A stretch of 64,000 bases of DNA from positions 1,736,001 to 1,800,000 of the forward strand of contig NC_085108.1 of assembly GCF_030269925.1 (NCBI RefSeq). The letters are read 5' to 3'. Both the position numbers and the translations under genes were made by a program. The stretch is from Bombyx mori. Taxonomy: Eukaryota; Arthropoda; Insecta; Lepidoptera; Bombycidae. The notes under the pieces were generated by a model, which did no database searches, had not been told where the DNA came from, and saw nothing but the letters and a program-made list of their open reading frames with translations. Below are positions 1 to 11,700 of this stretch, piece after piece. Numbering within the stretch: the first letter of the stretch is position 1; each line of letters begins with the position of its first letter.

Positions 1-314
1 TTACGGCAGGCTTGGAGGGGATAGGGATTTTGCTGCGCGACCGAACTGAAAAAAATGTGATAGTTAAACCGTAAGAAAAAATCCGTGGAAAAAATTGCGT
101 GGAATAAAACCGTTAAATGAGACGTGCGCAGGCGCGACAGTCGCATACACAAGCAAGTAGTGTATAATACCTTTCTCTTTCTCCCTCTTTTTATTATTAT
201 TCATATAAATATCTGTTTCTTGGTATATTAATATTATATATTTTTTATAAATCATTGTAAATAAAATAAAGTTGATAACTTTGTAAAGTATTTTTTTTAT
301 CAATAAAAAAGTCA
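1..314. other. no gene seen
   Basis: AT-rich, no family recognised. The first 140 bp are more GC-rich ('gagacgtgcgcaggcgcgac') and may be the end of an element reaching in from the left. Confidence 0.5.
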
Positions 315-410
315 TAATAACGAATAGAACTTAAAATTAATAATATTTATATAATAAGGAACTTCGTTCCTATCCGGTGTCCCACGACACCACACATCTT
401 TTTATTTTTT
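315..410 (+). repeat. dispersed repeat of unknown class (copy 1)
   Basis: 'cgaatagaacttaaaattaa' and 'tgtcccacgacaccacacat' match 7365-7452 over about 90 bp. Contains 'aaggaacttcgttcct', a small palindrome. No ends identified. Confidence 0.6.
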
Positions 411-630
411 AATATATTTTACAATGTTGTGTATTGGTCGGTCTGATGCTGGTGGGCGCGTCACTCCGCAGGTGCCGGCGGGAGATCAGCGCCGCAGTAC
501 CGATTGTCTCGATACTGTTAGGAATTGCTGAGCCGGTAACCGTTTCCAAGCCTCGTTATTTTTTTTATCTTTTTATTTAATTTTTTGTACTTAATTTGTG
601 TGTTGGAATAAATGTTTATTATTATTATTA

Positions 631-1053
631 TCTATATATTAATTAATACGTGAAGCAAAAACTTTGTATCTCTTTTTACCAAAATTGCGCGGACGGAGGA
701 CTATGAAATTTTCCACACTTATAGAGAATATAGAGAAGAAGTGCACAATGCTAATATTTTTTTAAAATAATGCATAAAAGATACATTAAATCAATAAAGA
801 AAACATTACACACACTACATACCATGTATTTGACGCACACACGCATGCATACTATTTATTGTCAAACTTTTGTTCTTGACGTCTGTTGTCAAATTGAGAT
901 TAGATTAAATATTGTTTGTCTTTCTTATTACTTTTTATAATGTAGTCTTGGCGAAATTTGTGATTATAGAAGTATAAAATACAATCATAATAGTGTACAA
1001 ACTTACAATTCCAATTAATTATAGTCGAATTTCGACTACTGCGGGACCTCTAG
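631..1053 (+). mobile_element. non-autonomous Helitron, family A
   Basis: Starts TCTATATATTAAT and ends with a hairpin AGTCGAA/TTCGACT, then ACTGCGGGACCTCTAG. It is flanked by A on the left and T on the right, as for Helitron insertion between A and T. No coding capacity. Best-preserved copy of the family in the window. Confidence 0.85.
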
Positions 1054-1227
1054 TTATTATTAATTGGTGCGGCGAAAACAAATTGCTATCCTTATTTGAG
1101 AATAATGTATTGGGATTAATTGTTTAAAATCTGATTTAAATGTTGAGTTCGATCGGTGATTGTGGTTTGTTGCTGTTTCATAGAGCTATATTCGTTATGC
1201 TTTACTGATCAGCGAATAGCTGTTTGA

Positions 1228-1479
1228 ATTCACTGGTGGTAGGACCTCTTGGGAGTCCACACGGGAAGGTACCGCCACCCCGCCTATTTCCGCCGTGAAG
1301 CAGTAATGCGTTTCGGTTCGAAGGATGGGGTAGCCGTTGTAACTATACTGAGATCTTAGAACTTATATCTCGAGGTGGGTGGCGCATTTACGTTGTAGAT
1401 GTCTATGGGCTCCAGTAACCACTTAACACCAGGTGGGCTGTGAGCTCGTCCATCCATCTAAGCAATAAAAGAAAAAAAA
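1228..1479 (+). mobile_element. Bm1 SINE, 3' part
   Basis: Starts at the frequent truncation point 'actggtggtaggacctc' and ends 'taagcaataaaaga' with an A tail. Confidence 0.85.
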
Positions 1480-1802
1480 TATTAACTTAAAGAGCCTGAA
1501 AATTCCTACCGAATTATATCTTTGACGAGATTGTTTCTACTATGCTATTTGGAATATTCTTATAACATATATTTATGTATATACTAGAATGTGGTTTAAA
1601 AACCCAAACTATTTGTTAAATGCGTAAATATTTTCAACTTAAAATATAACCTAATTGCCACTCATTGCTTACTAGCAATCACTTACTTATAATCATAGAG
1701 CATATTAAAATTATTAACTAGTTGTTAATTTGTTTTATTTGATATATAATATTGAAATATAGCATTGAATATTTATATAAACTGAATATAATAAGGCAAA
1801 AG

Positions 1803-2156
1803 TCGTCGTGGCCTAAAGGATAAGACGTCCGGTGCATTCGTATGTAGCGTACGCAACGGTGTTAGAATCCCGCAGGCGGGTACCAATTTTTCTAATGAAA
1901 TACGTACTTAAATGTTCACGATTGACTTCCACGGTGTAATCCATTCCATTGTGTAATAAAAGTCTAGCTCGCAAAATTATAATTTGCGTAATTACTGGCG
2001 TTAGGACTTCTTGTGAGTCCGCACCGGTAAGTACCACCACCCCGCCTATTTCTGCCGTGAAGCAGTAATGCGTTGTAGATGTCTATGGGCTCCAGTAACC
2101 ACTTAACACCAGGTGGGCTGTGAGCTCGTCCACCAATCTAAGCAACAAAAAAAAAA
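1803..2156 (+). mobile_element. Bm1 SINE with tRNA-like head, internal deletion
   Basis: Head 'gtcgtcgtggcctaaaggat' (A box), B box damaged (GTTAGAATCCC). About 85 bp are missing near 2068 between 'agcagtaatgcg' and 'ttgtagatgtc'. Confidence 0.9.
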
Positions 2157-2194
2157 GATCAGGTATCTACATCGTGTCTTTTTTTCCCTAATTT

Positions 2195-2400
2195 ATTAGC
2201 AGGTAACCTAAGGTGCTATTCCAAGTATGCGCAGACGGGTAGGTGAGTTCACGGGCTCAACCTGAGAGAATGTGCTAACAGCAGCGCTTTGTAGAATCTA
2301 CCACCGGATCAGAATCGCGATCCACAGAGAAGATCCGGCCAGAAACTCAGCGGGTTGCGTCTATGAGTTAGTTCGCTCACCGAACTCTGCGTCTTAATCA
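2195..2400 (-). mobile_element. Jockey-type LINE 3' UTR fragment
   Basis: Reverse complement of the 3' UTR seen at 3600-3820 ('agaatctaccaccggatcag', 'aagatccggccagaaactca'), diverged. Confidence 0.65.
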
Positions 2401-2611
2401 ACGAATATCGCTTCAAAATTATTAGCTACCAACAATTTTTTTTACCTTTTTTCTTCAATCTCTTATTTGTGTCATTTTCTACGGCACGTCTGTCTTAGTT
2501 CTCTCGATCCAAGAAGGCGTAATGATGACCTTCACTCTTGCTGTAGTCGTCGTGACTTAAAGATAAAACGTCCGCTATCTCGTCTCGGAGGGGTCGCACT
2601 GGCGACCGACA

Positions 2612-3005
2612 TAGACATCTACAACGACCGCCCATAGACATCTACGACGTAAATGCCGCCACCCACCTTGAGATATAAGTTCCAAGATCTCAGTATAGTT
2701 ACAACGGCTGCCCCACCCTTCAAACCGAAATGCGTTACTGCTTCACGGCAGAAATAGGCAGGATGGTGGTACCCACCCGTGCGGACTCACAAGACGTTCT
2801 ACCACCAGTAATTACGCAAATTATAATTTTGCGGGTTTTGATTTTTATTACACGATGTTATTCCTTCACCGTGGAAGTAAATCGTGAAAATTTGTTAAGT
2901 ACATATTTCATTAGAAAAATTGGTACCCGCCTGCGGGATTCAAACACCGGTGCATCGCTACATACGAATGCACCGGACGTATTATTCTTTAGGCCACGAC
3001 GACTT
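2612..3005 (-). mobile_element. Bm1 SINE, near full length, lacking its A tail
   Basis: Reverse complement from 'agacatctacgacgtaaatg' to the tRNA-like head at 2920-3005. A Bm1-like head fragment in plus orientation (2546-2580) precedes it. Confidence 0.85.
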
Positions 3006-3304
3006 CGCGACGATATTTTGTAATTCAATTAAAATAGTTCGTATTCTAAAAAGTATCATTTTTTAAAACGACCTCTGAGTAAACTCCCATATCAGAGCAG
3101 TTATACAACACAATTGACAGTTGTCGCTAAATGTGCCTGTCTGGTATATCCGGAATATATGAGTGGGGGGTGCATCGCTTCTAACAGCTTAGTACCCGGC
3201 ATGGGAGTACCCAGACCACCGCCAACTCTCCGACGCATCGTCCTATATCGGTATTCAATAGCTTAGAAATAGCTAATACTCCAAACACTAACTTAAAACA
3301 ACTC

Positions 3305-3822
3305 CAAGTCATTCCCGTGGTTCGTCAGGAACATCGACCTGCATGATGACCTGGACCTAGAGTCCATCAGTAAGTATGTAGAGTCGGCATCAATGCGCAA
3401 CTTCGATAAAGCGGCACAACACGAGAACCCTCTCATCGTGGCCGCCGGTAACTACCTTCCCGATCCTGCGGACAGAATGGAAAGCAGTCGACGTCGCCCA
3501 AACCACGTCATTTCGGATTCTCCCGATCCACTAATAGTGCTTTTAGGTACCTCAAGCACCGGTCATCGTTCTCGTTGAACCCGTCGCTTGCGACGAAGGG
3601 CTCGACGAGTAAATTAACCCACAGACACAGCCCACTGAGTTTCTCGCCGGATCTTCTCAGTAGGTCGCGTTTCCGATCCGGTGGTAGATTCTGCGAAGCA
3701 CGGCTCTTGCTAGGGTTCGTGTTAGCAACGTCGTCAGGTTTGAGCCCCGTGAGCTCACCTACTAGTGAAGGTTACGCTGAAATAGCTTCTCAAGGCTATA
3801 GGTTAAGGTAGGAAAAAAAAAT
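3305..3822 (+). mobile_element. Jockey-type LINE, end of RT ORF plus 3' UTR
   Basis: The frame reads WFVRNIDLHDDLDLESISKYVESASMR and then SSRRRPNHVISDSPDPL, the usual C-terminal end of Jockey-clade reverse transcriptase proteins. It is followed by a 3' UTR with 'ctcgacgagtaaattaaccc' and 'gatcttctcagtaggtcgcg' and an A tract. Five other 3' fragments of the same family lie in the window. Confidence 0.75.
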
Positions 3823-4100
3823 CTCCAAATACGGATATATTCCATGACTAAGCTACTGAAACTACCCTTAAGGCCTTAGAAATGTTTTGACCAAACTGTT
3901 ATTTTGTAAGTATAGCTGGAAACAAATCACGCTCTGGTCCCAAACGTTCACATCCTAGAGGGACGAGATATCTTTTATATTTGAAGATTTCTCTGGTTTA
4001 ATAACGTCTTAATTATTTTGACTATATTCATTTTTGTTTAAAAAAGCGCTGTATAGATTATGTAAGATGATGACGGTAGTATAAATTTACCTATATATTA

Positions 4101-4282
4101 CAATTGAAGACATGAGTGGATGAAAGGGGTAATGATACAATTTGTCAATTTTGAGAAAAAGGGTCAACAAACTTTTGTTACATGTACTTTTTATTCGTAC
4201 ATAGCTCCTTAATTCAATGTAAAAACTAAAAAAATCTTAAAAATGGTATTTAACCCCTTCATTCCATTCATGTCTTCAATTG
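4101..4282. mobile_element. MITE with about 30-bp terminal inverted repeats and TA target duplication
   Basis: The left end CAATTGAAGACATGAGTGG is mirrored at the right end ('ccattcatgtcttcaattg'), with GGGGTAA/TTAACCCC further in. It is flanked by TA on both sides (4099-4100, 4283-4284). 182 bp, no coding capacity. TA target fits a Tc1/mariner-type non-autonomous element. Confidence 0.75.
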
Positions 4283-4298
4283 TACTTTACCATCTATC

Positions 4299-5022
4299 TC
4301 TATATATAAAGATGAATTTCTGTTCGTTAGTCTCGCTAAAACTCGAGAACGGCTGGACCGATTTGGCTAATTTTGGTCTTGAATTATTTGTGGAAGTCCA
4401 GAGAAGGTTTAAAAGGTAGATAAATATGAAAATACTCGGAATCAAATAAACATAGTTGAAGTCGTCGTGGTCTAAAGGATAAGACGTCCGGTGCATTCGT
4501 ATGTAGCGATGCACCGGTGTTCGAATCCCGCAGGCGGGTACCAATTTTTCTAATGAAATACGTATTCAACAAATGTTCACGATTGACTTCCACGGTGAAG
4601 GAATAACATCGTGTAATAAAAACCAAACCCGCAAAATTGTAATTTGCGTAATCACTGGTGGTAGGATCTCTTGTGAGTCCGCACGGGTAGGTACCACCAC
4701 CCCGCCTATTTCCGCCGTGAAGCAGTAATGCGTTTCGGTTCGAAGGGTGGGGTAGCCGTTGTAACTATACTGAGACCTTAGAACTTATATCTCGAGGTGG
4801 GTGGCGCATTTACGTTGTAGATGTCTATGGGCTCCAGTAACCACTTAACACCAGGTGGGCTGTGAGCAGGACCATCAATCTAAGCAATAAAAAAAAAAAA
4901 AACATAACAATTTTGTTTTTCCTTTGACGTGTCCACCGTAGGACGGATTCCTTTTGCATGTTTTAAGTTTATGTTTTATGTTTTATAGATTGAGGCACTA
5001 CGAAGTCTGCCGGGTCAGCTAG
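4299..5022 (+). mobile_element. Helitron family D, interrupted by a Bm1 SINE
   Basis: 5' TCTATATATAAAGATGAA and 3' TGCCGGGTCAGCTAG before T. The Bm1 at 4458-4902 splits it. Sequence past the CTAG (5023-5118) recurs after another family D copy. Confidence 0.8.
4458..4902 (+). mobile_element. Bm1 SINE, full length, inside Helitron D
   Basis: Intact A box, B box (GTGTTCGAATCCC), body and A tail. 'aaacata' repeats on both sides as a possible short target duplication. A good family reference. Confidence 0.92.
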
Positions 5023-5329
5023 TTAAGAATATAACTCGTTTGTTTGTATCGAGCGATGCCACTAATGGCAGTGTTTAAGTGTTTTCCGCTAGAAAAGATT
5101 CTGTATCTAAATATAGATAGAATTTTCTAAAAGAAAACACTTGACAAATGAAGCCGATCGAGGAAAACTTTGTGTAATCTATATCAAAACTTTTACGTGT
5201 TTGATTTTTTTTAATTTACGTAATTAATGGTGTATTTTGTATGTATACAATTCGACCTTCCAAAATTTTAGGGGAGTTGGCGCCATTCCCATTGCGAGTC
5301 TCCAGTGCTCCTTTATATATTTAATAGCA

Positions 5330-5550
5330 AACAAATCTCTCTCTCTTCGATCGGTTCCTCACTGCTGAGGATCGTGACTCCGTCCGATTTCGTCAACCAA
5401 CTGTCTCCATCGATCCCGCCCTGCAGCCCGGTGGAGTGCGTCGCTGATAGGTATCCCCAGTTCCTCCGCTATTTGGTCCGACCATCGTTTGGGACCTCTA
5501 CCCCTAGGCCTTTTTCCCTCCTATTTTACCGGTCACCACAAGGCGTTCCA
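5330..5550 (-). mobile_element. RTE-type LINE 3' fragment
   Basis: The minus strand reads RWSDQIAEELGIPISDALHRAAGRDRWRQL then DEIGRSHDPQQ-stop, the usual end of this LINE type. A short piece of the same end ('cttcgatcggttcctcactg') recurs at 57025-57060. Confidence 0.75.
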
Positions 5551-5704
5551 AAGCAAACAAATAACGGAATGAATAAAAACGATAACTGCTGACATACTTT
5601 ATATAATTATAACACACAATATAATTATTACATATAAGTATTACATCAACCACTTAATTAACAATAAGTAACCGGAAAAACCTACAAAGCATAACTTTTA
5701 TTCC

Positions 5705-5782
5705 TTAGGCCGTCCGGAATAAAAAGTCGAAGGGAATAAAAGGTCGGATGGAATAAAACAGAAGTCGGAAGGAATAAAAACG
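5705..5782 (+). repeat. short imperfect tandem repeat, about 17-bp unit
   Basis: Four to five units of the form 'gtcggaaggaataaaa' with small changes, in AT-rich DNA. Confidence 0.7.
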
Positions 5783-6478
5783 TTTTTTTTTTCTTTCTTT
5801 CTTTATATTAAATATCTGTTTTGATATAATCTTGAATTTTTATATTTTTCAGAAAATATTAATAATCACAGTGGGCTTAGGCTAGAATAAGACTTAACTC
5901 TGCTTAATATCTTTTTGATATGTGTATTGCTATGATATGTATTACTGGGCACCTAAATTATTCAAGGGCGCTATAAGGAAAAAGCTTTTTCCACTAAATA
6001 TATATATATTTATAACCTTATACTAATAATGATATGTATTTTAACATCAATCATATATTTTTTATTTATATACCACGAATGCCTCTGCCATTTAAAAGAT
6101 TTATTTAAATCGAAAAACTTACATTTATAACACACATGTAGTAGATAACTTTTTTTTTTTTTGTTATTAATATTAATAATTATGACACGAAAATTCTTAA
6201 ATTTTTTTTTTAATAACATTCTCATAAGTATCGATAAATTTTATATAATGCTTTTTTTTTTTTTTGTAAATTAAATCGTTTCTAAGACTACACGGATAGA
6301 ATTTTTTAAACTTAAGTTTGGAATTTGATTTTTTTTTTTTTTGTTTTTTTTGTTTTTCTTATTATTTTAAATTTAAATCTTTATAACCTATTTTTAAATC
6401 AAATAAGTAGACATACGTGATCGGTTGGCCGTTTTTCAGAGCGTTTTCGTTAATTTTTTTTAACCATTCCAGTTTTTT

Positions 6479-6596
6479 TTCTTTGGATTACACTTTTTTT
6501 TTTTTGTGGAAGAATTGATACGTTAGTTGGAAACCTGGCTCCTTGGAAAGAATTTCATGAAGATTTATAAAAAAAAAAACAGTGTAATCCAAAAAG
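6479..6596. repeat. inverted repeat (about 25-bp arms)
   Basis: 'ctttggattacact' plus a T run at 6481-6505 is mirrored by an A run plus 'agtgtaatccaaaaag' at 6568-6596. About 65 bp lie between. Possible small foldback element. Confidence 0.6.
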
Positions 6597-6861
6597 TTTT
6601 TAATTGTTTATTTATTTAAAAACAAAACTCTGTCCGTTTACCGACATTCTTTTTTTTTCATTAAAAGAAATAACCTTCTAGAATTATTTCCTTTTATCGT
6701 GCATCCACAAAATACGCAGCTATTGTGGATTACGAATTAAAAAAAAAGCTGCCAATGAACGCACAATCAGATCCCGGCGCGCAGATGTTCAATCGAGAAT
6801 CTTCTATTTCGAAAAAAATAAATGCGATACGGTATTTTTGGTGGCGCGGCGTTTGAAGCTT

Positions 6862-8680
6862 CTAATGGAGGCGGTAAGCTCCGATGCGCTTTTCGCCGGT
6901 CGTGTGCTCCACGTACTCGCGGATCTGGTCGATGGCCACCGGGCCGATGCAGACCAGGGGCTCCTTGAAGTATCCACAGCTCTAGAATAAAAATATACAC
7001 TTAAATTTGGTTATTAGGTCAGTTGGTAGCGAAAACAACGTGTACGGGTTTTTGGTCAATGAGAGGTGCCATTATTGGAACGAAGTTCCTTATGGGACGA
7101 CGCGGACGGGTACCCTAACCGGGAAAAAACGTCCGTAACGTAAGATTTTTATTAGTAATGCACACAGTGTACCACGTAACTTTGTAATAACGTACAAAAA
7201 ATAACATATTTTCTTATCATTCATTGACCACGATCTCAGAGCGTTCGTTTGCGCAATACACTAACTCTTATGCAAACAACCGTGAATGAAGTGTACCACA
7301 ATAAGTTCGCACGTTACCGAATGACCGTGGGCTGTTACGAAACCTCCAGTTTTATTTTTTTTATACCTCGAATAGAACTTAAAATTAACATTTTTATAAT
7401 AAGGAATTTTGTTCGTGTCCAGTGTCCCACGACACCACACATCTTTTTTGGTGTAATAATCATTGACAGTGCGTTAGGTATCTCGAAGGTTCTTTTCTCA
7501 AGCCTTCTCCTCAGTGTGGCCTCAAAATATCCAATCCAGACAACCGAATAAGACACAGTCGGCGTTGCCCTAAACACGTCAATTTGGATCCTTTTGTTCT
7601 ATTGTCCTCGGTCACCGTCCTCGTCGAGCCTTTGGAATGCGACGAAGGGCTCAACGTGCAACTTAACCCTCAGACACAGCCTTGCTACACAGGCTATCGA
7701 CTAGTAGTTTCTCAATCTTGCTCGATATAACGTTCAGAAGGTATCTATATACATAGAAATGAATTGCTGTTCGTTAGTCTCGCTAAAACTCGAGAGCGGC
7801 TGGACCGATTTGGCTAATTTTGGTCTTGAATTATCTGTGGAAGTCCAGAGAAGGTTTAAAAGGTAGGTAAATATGAAAATGCTCGGAATTAAATAAAAAT
7901 AACAATGTTGTTTTTCCTTTGATGTGTATCTCGTCGGTCGGATTTCTTTTGTTTGTTTTAAATTTATTTTATACCAAAGCTTAGGTCTTTTATTTATCGA
8001 TTGAGGCAGTACGAAGTCTGCCGGGTCAGCTAGTCAAGAATATAACTCATTTTTGTTGTATCGAGCGATGCCACTGATGGCAATGTTTAAGTGTTTTCTG
8101 CTAGAAAATATTCTGTACCTAAATATAGATATAAATATAAATATAAAAAGGTCGGAATTAAATAAAAACAAACAATTTTGTTTTTCCTTTGATGTGTCCC
8201 CTTGATGTGTTTTTTATTTATCGATTGAGGCACTACGAAGTCTGCCGGGTCAGCTAGTCGACAATAAATAAATCCGTAACGGTGATTTTATTCAGATCAA
8301 ACGATGTTTGAATACCCTTTTTAGTAGTCCAAACGTATCGGTCTGGTCATTTAGCGCATTCAAGAACACAAAGAGAAACTTCAATCAAACGAATTAGTAT
8401 AGCAAATTTCAATGTGAACGTTATGTTGAAAAATCCTCAAAGGATTTCTTTGGCGCTTTCACTCGACTTGCCTAAATGATTTCCTTTGAGCTCTTCAAAC
8501 GCAAATCGTCCGAGTATTTACGGGTATTTACATTTAAGTAATGGTCCCGCAGTAGTCGATATTCGACTATAATTAATGGAAATTATAAGTTCGAACATTA
8601 ATAACGTTCTATTGTCAAAGACTTCTTTATGAACAGACGACCCGCCCTCGCTTCGCTTCGGAAACATTAGAACACACATG

Positions 8681-8714
<34 letters not shown>

Positions 8715-11700
8715 TAGCCTATGTTCATCAGGAACAATGTCGGCTTCTAATGAAAAAAGAATTTTTCAAATCGGTCCAGTAGTTTCGGAGCCTATTCGAA
8801 ACAAACAAACAAACAAATCTTTCCTCTTTATAATATTAGTATAGATTTCGCCAAGACTACATACTCAAGACTACAAGACTTCGTACTACACTACTACTAC
8901 TAGACTACACTATAGACAAATAATATTAACTTATCTTTTTTAAGAGATTTTATGACCTGGTAACTGAGACCTTTAAGTCATGTCTTATTTTAATTTATAT
9001 TATTCATATTTTTATGAAAAATGATATTATGGAGTGAAATGAAATGAAGATGATTAATTTGAGACACTAATCAACTGGGATGAAATTAAATGAAATGAAT
9101 TGAGATGATATGGGATGAAATATAATCTCAGTAAAATGGTGGTCATTTACTAAGATTTTTTCAGTGGACTTTTTGGAGAATCCCGAGAAGTTACGTCCAG
9201 CGGCTTTGTTTCATTTTCCCACATTTGTGCACTTTCACAGATATTAAACAGTTAATAAACCACCATTATTACACATTTAAACCCGAAGAAACACTAAATA
9301 GACAAAATAAAACAAATCACACAACTTCACTCCTCGCGTTCCCGCCAAAAAGTCCAATATTAACCTATTCTCAATTTGACCACAGACTATACGCAATAAC
9401 AAAAGTTTGACAATAAACAAAGAGTAGGTATATATGTTTAAGTGTGTATGTCAAATACATAGTAGTATGTGTAATGCTTTTTTTATTGATTTAATGTATT
9501 TCTTATGCATAATTTACAAAAATATTATCATTGTGCACCCCTTCTCTATAAGCGTGGGAAATTTCATACTCCTTCGTCCGCGCAATTTTCGTAAAAAGGG
9601 GTACAAAGTTCACGTATTAATATATAGATTAGATAATATAGATAATATATAGATATGTGGTGGGCACGGTAGAAAGAAAAATACCCTGGCTGGTCACCAA
9701 GCTTGTAACCGGATCAAGTAACCGCGCGCACCGGACTCTGTTACAACCGCCCTGAGGGAAGCCGAAAACCGAACCAAATGGAAGGTACAAAGAGCCACGG
9801 AGGCCTTTTTTAATTTTTTGTATTGCTTCGATGGGTAGACGAGCTCACGGACCCTTTGGTATTAAATGGTTACCGGAGGAGTGGAAGTCGATCGTGAACA
9901 TTTGTCAAGTACGTATTTCATTGGAAAAATTGGTACCTGCCGGCGGGATTCGAACATCGATGCATCGTCCACCCATCTAAGCAATAAAAAAAAAAGCAAG
10001 TTCCTCACCTTCCTAGACTTCTGGCGGTGTCGGCGTTGCATGATGCAGCAGAGTCCCCTGGTGATCTCGCATTCGCTGGACGTGGTGCAGTCCTCGTTGT
10101 ATTGCTTGCGGCCGGTGGAAGGCGGGCGGCAGATGTGCATCTCACCTGAGCGAAATGTCAGCTCAGAATCAACTTTTAAAGGACGCTTAGTGTACTGCTG
10201 GAGAGACTCATAGTGACGGGCAAAAGGGATGCAAGACAATCCAGAGGTCGGAGCCAAAAACAGATGGAGGAACCAAGTTTCCGAGAATCTGGACAGGAGA
10301 CTGAGCCACGCACTTCCGACATAAGTGGCTACAAATCACAAAAAAAGATCATAAGGTCACGATATTCAGCAATGAGCGATCGATTGAAGGAGGAGTAGTG
10401 TACTGGTATTTCCTGTCATCGTTTCCTACTAGGATCTAGGATTTTCAAAAGACAGGTTAAAAACTCCCTTTGTTTAGCGAAATGTTCAACCATCAGTCCA
10501 ATTACGCAAGTCAATGAAAATTTCTGGTTTTTTAGCATACAATGTTACATCTTCATCCTTAGGTATCATGAATTTTCGACAAATGCGTATTTTCATATGA
10601 AAAAATTGGCACTTGCCTGCGGATTTTGAACGCTGGTATAGTCGCTTCACTCGATACGACTGTACCATCGTGTTCTTTTGTAACACCATGCTTTAGCACC
10701 GCTTTAAAAACCAATACTCAGAAGAAGCGGTAAGGATTTCAGGGTTTTTTTAATTTCAAATAAGGCAACACAGTCATTTGACTTTTGTGTCTATCTTAAT
10801 GATTAACATACCAGGAGCAGCTTCCTCGCAGATCAGTCCGGCATCGCATTGGTTCTCTCGGTTGCAGATCTCGCCAAGCTTCCTTCCAGCAAACGCTGAT
10901 AGGCACCGTCCTCCGTCATCTGTTTTAAAGACGTCATATAAGATCCTTTTGGAAAACTCACATAAAGAAAAAAAGGATTGTGTGGTTTTATGAAACAAAT
11001 GGTAAAAGTGAAACTTTTTTTCACATTTAACTAAAAAAAATTGGAATATTATTCCATTAAGGGTATAATAATCGCTTTATCAATCTTAATTTTATGGAAA
11101 ATTGGAATGATATGGGAAAGGATAATGGTAGACTAAGTCTCCAACTAATATTTTTATTGAATCCGCCGCCATATTGGCCTTGGCTGTTCTGACGAGCGCC
11201 TTTCACTTTATCTCTATTCTGAGGCCGACCGTCACGCGACATGCAACACACAGACGAAAAAGTTTGAGACGATGTAATAAAAGTTTCAAACTCGGTAACC
11301 GGTTAAGAATCGTCATACGCTTTCATTTACGCCAAAAGAAAACCTTTTTAATCTTTATACACTTTCTGCCGCCATTTTATCCGGATATCCCGGTCTCAAA
11401 CAATTTCCTTTAACCTCTAAATCCCTCCGGGAAAATACTTTGTTAACGTTTTGTTACGACTGAAATGTTTATTCTGTCGAATACATTTGTTCGTTGTATT
11501 TGGATTAAGGCTTTTTAAACTTTGAATCAAGATTTTATGATGATTTACGTAGGTAGACACTGTCAGACGAAAATAGACTCTATCGCAATCATAATTAAAT
11601 AGTTATTTCTAACTATTTAGAGCTAAAGAATAGGCTAAAGATTATTTATGGTAAAATGGATAGGTTGCTTTATCTGAAAGATATATTTCTGATGCATAAT

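Larger units (their letters stand above)
5551..6861. other. AT-rich stretch, 3' flank and probable 3' UTR of the ITG-like gene
   Basis: Long T and A runs, one short tandem repeat and one inverted repeat. The part from about 6600 to 6861 is probably the 3' UTR. No coding signal. Confidence 0.5.

Noticed and set aside
1803..1885. tRNA gene in the Bm1 head
   Set aside because: Recurs with a constant downstream body; SINE promoter, not an isolated tRNA.
2730..3023. Open frames with FTVEVNREHLLSTYFIRKIGTRLRDSNTG (also 4384, 12976, 30790, 63159)
   Set aside because: This is the antisense translation of the Bm1 5' body and tRNA-like head, repeated at every full-length copy.
7249..7577. Open frames on both strands around 7335-7577
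   Set aside because: They cover a dispersed repeat and a Jockey 3' fragment.
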